Shown: positions 50,471-53,969 of the stretch, piece by piece
Layout of the letters: each line of letters starts with the position of its first letter
Position numbering within the stretch: the first letter of the stretch is position 1
From: Deltaproteobacteria bacterium
Lineage (GTDB): Bacteria; Desulfobacterota; Binatia; UBA9968
Direction of reading: 5' to 3'
NCBI GenBank assembly: GCA_005879605.1
Contig: VBKE01000032.1
Location: 1 to 53,969, forward strand
Length of the DNA stretch: 53,969 nucleotides
Notes under the pieces: generated by a model
What the model saw: the letters and a program-made list of their open reading frames with translations, nothing else
Told to the model about the DNA's origin: nothing
Databases searched by the model: none
Made by a program: the position numbers and the translations under genes

Positions 50471-52702
50471 TTAAGAGTGCATGATTTGCCTCTTGATGTC
50501 CGCAGCGGCGACCGGCTCATGCACCGGCAACTCGATCGTGAACCGAGTGCCCCGCGGCTCGTTCGGTCGCACGCGAACATAGCCACGATGATCCTCGACG
50601 ATTTGGCTCACAATCGTGAGCCCCAAACCCGTCCCGTTCTCTTTCGTCGAAAAATAAGGCTCGAAGATTTTTGATTTTATATCGGGGGCCAAACCGCATC
50701 CGTCATCCGAGACTTCCAGACAGACGACCGCCCGCGAGCGATCATAGCTCGTGGCGAGTCGAATTTCACCCTTTTCCGCTACGGCGGCGACAGCGTTGTC
50801 TAACAGATTGATCAAGACCCGCTTGATCTGCTCTCGATCCAGCTCCACCGGCGGAATCACACCCCGGCGAAAATGGAAATGGACCTCCCTGTGGCCCTCC
50901 TTAAACAGGAACAGCGCCTCCTGAACGATTTCATTGAGATCGCTGGTCGCGAGTTGCGCCGACGGCAGCCGTGCGAACTGAGAAAATTCGTTGACTAAAT
51001 TCTTTAATTCCTCCACCTGCTGGATAATCGTGGACGTGCATTTGTCCAGAATCGCGCCGTTGCCTTCGAGCATTGGGGCGTAGCGCTTCCGCAGCCGCTC
51101 GGCGGAGAGCTGTATCGGCGTCAGCGGGTTCTTGATTTCATGGGCAATTCGCCGTGCCACTTCCCGCCAGGCTTCCATCCTTTGGACCTTTTGAATCTGA
51201 GTAATATCTTCGAGAAAAACCATCACACCCACGGTGCGCCCCTCGTCATCGCGCAAGGAGGCTGCGCTTACCATCGCGGTGAGATGCTGCTCCGACAGCG
51301 GAATCTTTATCTCGCGTTCGACGCTGCCGCGGTCCTCCACGCTTTCGACAATTTCGCGCATGACGTGAAGTGATTCCGACTCGAAAACCTCTTCGTAATT
51401 CCTTCCCAGCGCTCCCGCTGCGCTCAATCCCAACATCCGCTCGGCAGCCATATTCCACGTGGTGATTTGTCCCGCGGGATTCACCGAAATCACGCCCGCC
51501 GCGACGTTGGCAAGGAGCGTCTCAACGAATTTGCCTCTGCGTTCGAGTTCGGCTGTGATCTGTTTCAAATCGCCCGTCATTTGGTTAAACGAATCCACGA
51601 GCGTCCCGATTTCATCATCCCCTCCCGATTCGATCTTGTAGTCCCAGTTCCCATGAGCCACCTCATGGGTTCCTTCCGCCAACTTCTGAATGGGCACCGT
51701 AATGCCCTTGGCGAGATAGAGACCGAACCAGGTCGCGGCAAAGATGATAACGAGAGTGATGAGCAGCAAGGTCAGGATGTAACTGTTTTTGACCGGCGTC
51801 TTAAGAAAAGCCAGATGCTTGTACTGTTCGTAGGAGCGCGAGATTTCCAGCGCCCGTTTGGTAATACTCTTCGGCACGAAGTAATCGACGACGACCACGC
51901 CGATAATCCGTCGATCGGCGCTATAGAGGGGCACCCCGCCTCGAATGACGTCACTTTCGCCGAACTCTTGCGTTCGGGTCACTTCCAATCCCCGCAGCGC
52001 CCGATTGAGAAATTCCGATTCAGCTTTGATGGTGACTCCGGTCGGCACTTGGTCGTTGAAGGCCACCACGACCAAGCGCCGGTCAGGAGAAAACAACTCC
52101 ACCGTTCCGAGATTGTACTCTCGCTGTTTACTCTGGACGAACTCTTTAAGCTCGCCGAGTCGCTGCGCGTCAAAAAGTCTCTCTTGCGAAATGCGCTGGC
52201 TCAATTGCCGCGCGTAAAACAGGGCATTGTTGGCCGAGTTCTGGTAGTACGTTTGCCCGATTTCCAATGAGCCTTGCAGCGAATTTTCGACTTGAAGGTC
52301 GAACCAGCGTTCAAACGAGCGGGTGACGAATCCACCGGCGATTACAAACAGCAGTAAGCTCGGGACCAGGGACAACCCCACGAACGCCAAAACCAAACGA
52401 ACGCGCAGTCGGGAACCGAGAATCCTCCTTTTGCGCTCGAAGACGAGTTTCACGAGGTTTCGGACCACGAGAAAAACCAGCAGAACGAGCAGAATGATGT
52501 TGATGTTGATGAGGAGAAAGAAAGCGATATTGCCGCTCAGGGAATACTCAGGGGAAACGTCGGGCAGTTGCACCTCGAAGAAGGCGAATACGATCACCAT
52601 CAACGTGGTGACGAGGATCACTAGCGCTTCACGCTTGCGGCGCTTGGCCTCTTCCAGCTTCAGGCTCTCCTCAATCGACTTGGCGGTGGTTGCGAGTTCC
52701 AT
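50471..52702 (-). CDS. NtrY-like sensor histidine kinase
   Basis: 743 residues. Membrane helices lie at about 25-45, 58-82 and 100-125, with a periplasmic sensing region (about 126-310) and a further helix (about 312-335). HAMP follows (about 336-390), then PAS (about 395-505; LANVAAGVISVNPAGQITTW), HisKA with the phospho-accepting His in EVARRIAHEIKNPLTPIQLS, and HATPase with NLLDNAVAAV, DDGCGLAP and GTGLGLTIV. This is the NtrY layout, whose usual partner is NtrX. Here the next gene is instead the receiver-LpxC fusion, so that receiver is its likely substrate. It follows DUF2905 by 39 bp. Confidence 0.93.
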   Translation of the reverse strand: MELATTAKSIEESLKLEEAKRRKREALVILVTTLMVIVFAFFEVQLPDVSPEYSLSGNIAFFLLININIILLVLLVFLVVRNLVKLVFERKRRILGSRLRVRLVLAFVGLSLVPSLLLFVIAGGFVTRSFERWFDLQVENSLQGSLEIGQTYYQNSANNALFYARQLSQRISQERLFDAQRLGELKEFVQSKQREYNLGTVELFSPDRRLVVVAFNDQVPTGVTIKAESEFLNRALRGLEVTRTQEFGESDVIRGGVPLYSADRRIIGVVVVDYFVPKSITKRALEISRSYEQYKHLAFLKTPVKNSYILTLLLITLVIIFAATWFGLYLAKGITVPIQKLAEGTHEVAHGNWDYKIESGGDDEIGTLVDSFNQMTGDLKQITAELERRGKFVETLLANVAAGVISVNPAGQITTWNMAAERMLGLSAAGALGRNYEEVFESESLHVMREIVESVEDRGSVEREIKIPLSEQHLTAMVSAASLRDDEGRTVGVMVFLEDITQIQKVQRMEAWREVARRIAHEIKNPLTPIQLSAERLRKRYAPMLEGNGAILDKCTSTIIQQVEELKNLVNEFSQFARLPSAQLATSDLNEIVQEALFLFKEGHREVHFHFRRGVIPPVELDREQIKRVLINLLDNAVAAVAEKGEIRLATSYDRSRAVVCLEVSDDGCGLAPDIKSKIFEPYFSTKENGTGLGLTIVSQIVEDHRGYVRVRPNEPRGTRFTIELPVHEPVAAADIKRQIMHS

Positions 52703-52741
52703 CGTTAAAAGCCTCTACTCAGAGGTCAAAACACCAAAAGT

Positions 52742-52954
52742 TTACCTTCTGAAGAGGTAAAGGACAAGGCTAATAATAACGCTTATAAGGATGCACGTGG
52801 TCAGCGGGAAATAGAAAGTAAATCGCTCTCGTTGAATGTAGATATCGCCCGGCAAATGGCCCAGCCAAGGGATCTTTCCGCCGAATGAAAAGATCAAGCC
52901 CAGCGCCACCAATACCAGGCCTAAATAGATCAAAGCCCTTCCAAATCCAGTCAT
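52742..52954 (-). CDS. DUF2905 small membrane protein
   Basis: 70 residues with two membrane helices (about 6-24 and 46-67) around the conserved core GKIPWLGHLPGDIYIQRERF, typical of DUF2905. Function unknown. It is placed 38 bp after ruvB, a frequent neighbour in related genomes, and begins the stretch leading to the NtrY kinase. Confidence 0.88.
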   Translation of the reverse strand: MTGFGRALIYLGLVLVALGLIFSFGGKIPWLGHLPGDIYIQRERFTFYFPLTTCILISVIISLVLYLFRR

Positions 52955-52992
52955 GGTTTAGATTTTCGATCGCCGGTCGAAGTCCGCGCTAT

Positions 52993-53969
52993 TCAGAAAA
53001 GCGTCGGCTGACCTTTTGGGCCGTTTCCTTTGGGCGAGCCCGGAGTCCGCCCAAAATGCTCATAAGCCAAAGCCGTCGCCAAGCGCCCTCTCGAGGTGCG
53101 CTGCAGAAAACCCGCCTGAATCAAGAACGGTTCATAGACGTCCTCAATGGTGTCCTTTTCCTCGCCGATGGCGGCCGCCAGCGTCTCAACCCCGACCGGT
53201 CCGCCTGAAAACTTGTCGATCATTGTAAGAAGCAGCATGGTATCCATCTTGTCGAGCCCGATGGGATCCACTTCTAACATACGCAGCGCTTCCTCGGTGA
53301 CGGGCTTGGTAATTCTCCCGCCCGCCTTAACTTGGGCATAATCCCGGACCCGACGGAGAAGACGGTTCGCAATCCGCGGTGTTCCCCGAGAGCGACACGC
53401 TATTTCCGCAATTCCATCATCCTCGCCGGCGACGCCGAGAATTGAAGCGGATCGCTTCAAGATTCGCGTCAAGGCTTCGGGCGAATAGAAATCCAGTCGG
53501 AAGATCAGCCCGAACCGATCGCGCAGCGGCGATGTAAGCAGCCCCGATCGGGTGGTCGCGCCAATCAATGTAAACGGCTTCAGAGGTAACTTCATGGACC
53601 GGGCCTTGGGCTCTTGGTCGATCATGATATCGATCTGATAGTCCTCCATCGCCGGATAGAGCAATTCTTCCACGACGTGATTCAGTCGGTGGATCTCATC
53701 GATGAAAAGTACGTCTCCTTCTTCGAGGTTGGTGAGTAGTCCGGCAAGATCACCAGGCCTTTCGACGATCGGCCCGGAAGTCGCCTTGATATTTACGCCC
53801 ATCTCGCGGGCAATAATGTAAGCGAGAGATGTCTTACCCAATCCCGGCGGACCATGAAACAAGAGATGGTCCAGCACGTCGCTGCGGCCACGAGCCGCGG
53901 CGATCGCCACCCTGAGGTTTTCTTTCACCTGTTCTTGGCCGATATATTCGTCGAAGCCTCGTGGCCTAA
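52993..53969 (-). CDS. ruvB: Holliday junction helicase RuvB (5' end outside the window)
   Basis: Hexameric AAA+ motor that drives branch migration with RuvA. 324 residues are visible. The frame continues past the GTG at 53928 to the window edge, encoding [18 protein letters not shown], which is the conserved RuvB N-terminus, so only about 20-30 residues are missing. Walker [16 protein letters not shown], Walker [11 protein letters not shown], sensor [18 protein letters not shown] and the winged-helix C-terminal domain ([20 protein letters not shown]) are present. Confidence 0.97.
   Translation of the reverse strand, partial: RPRGFDEYIGQEQVKENLRVAIAAARGRSDVLDHLLFHGPPGLGKTSLAYIIAREMGVNIKATSGPIVERPGDLAGLLTNLEEGDVLFIDEIHRLNHVVEELLYPAMEDYQIDIMIDQEPKARSMKLPLKPFTLIGATTRSGLLTSPLRDRFGLIFRLDFYSPEALTRILKRSASILGVAGEDDGIAEIACRSRGTPRIANRLLRRVRDYAQVKAGGRITKPVTEEALRMLEVDPIGLDKMDTMLLLTMIDKFSGGPVGVETLAAAIGEEKDTIEDVYEPFLIQAGFLQRTSRGRLATALAYEHFGRTPGSPKGNGPKGQPTLF

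Noticed and set aside
53928-53930. GTG at 53928 as the RuvB start
   Set aside because: The frame continues to the window edge with conserved RuvB residues ([13 protein letters not shown]), so the gene is cut by the window, not begun here.
1-53969. CRISPR array, rRNA operon or intact insertion sequence
   Set aside because: No regularly spaced repeats, no rRNA sequence and no full transposase were found anywhere in the window.

Overview
The window is a stretch of bacterial chromosome, with a little over half G+C by eye and mostly core housekeeping genes. Almost everything reads on the minus strand. LpxC, LptE, TatC, a membrane pyrophosphatase and an EnvC-like protein indicate a Gram-negative, LPS-making cell. 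Gene orders such as rpsU-yqeY-cvpA-dnaG-rpoD, yceD-rpmF-plsX-fabD-fabG-acpP, nrdR-ribD-ribE-ribBA-ribH-nusB and xseA/xseB-ispA-dxs-tlyA, together with an NtrY-type kinase, recall deltaproteobacteria-like soil or groundwater lineages (Desulfobacterota, Binatota, Methylomirabilota, Rokubacteria). I cannot place it more finely from sequence alone.

Layout, low to high coordinates. 1-770: the start of an unidentified membrane protein, then a decayed integrase tail abutting a CAT-anticodon tRNA. 826-5886: a macromolecular-synthesis operon (rpsU, yqeY, cvpA, dnaG, rpoD) behind a good sigma-70 promoter. 6091-13054: xseA, an M23 peptidase, xseB, ispA, dxs, tlyA and a GDPD gene. 13153-17329: the septal wall-remodelling set ftsE, ftsX, envC-like, ctpA, closed by a textbook terminator. 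17484-19703: a divergent B12-binding radical SAM gene. 19724-25121: a LOG protein, a DUF1932 dehydrogenase, a thiamine-diphosphate enzyme, a SirB1-like protein and an uncharacterised protein. 25336-26882: a tRNA-Leu(UAA) gene split in its anticodon loop by about 1.45 kb of mobile-element debris. 27009-31401: hppA, tatC, a small lipoprotein, an A+T-rich gap and rpsT. 31464-44496: lptE, leuS, nusB, riboflavin genes, nrdR, glyA, fatty-acid genes, rpmF and yceD. 44737-49106: a TIGR01212 radical SAM protein translationally coupled to a triad-less HtrA-like protein, a lipoprotein, queG and a DUF2203 protein. 49160-53969: ruvB, DUF2905, an NtrY-like kinase and an LpxC carrying an N-terminal receiver domain.

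The most notable system is the last one. An NtrY-type sensor kinase sits 12 bp upstream of a single gene that joins an NtrX-type receiver (with its phosphoacceptor Asp) to a catalytically intact LpxC, the committed enzyme of lipid A synthesis. This looks like a two-component pathway whose output is an LPS biosynthetic enzyme instead of a DNA-binding regulator. Also worth attention are the split tRNA-Leu(UAA), a RibBA whose DHBP-synthase half has lost its active-site residues, the HtrA-like pseudoprotease, and the absence of fabH and fabF from the fatty-acid cluster. Starts were moved inward from the longest frame where ribosome-binding sites or family alignment argued for it; each such case is noted.
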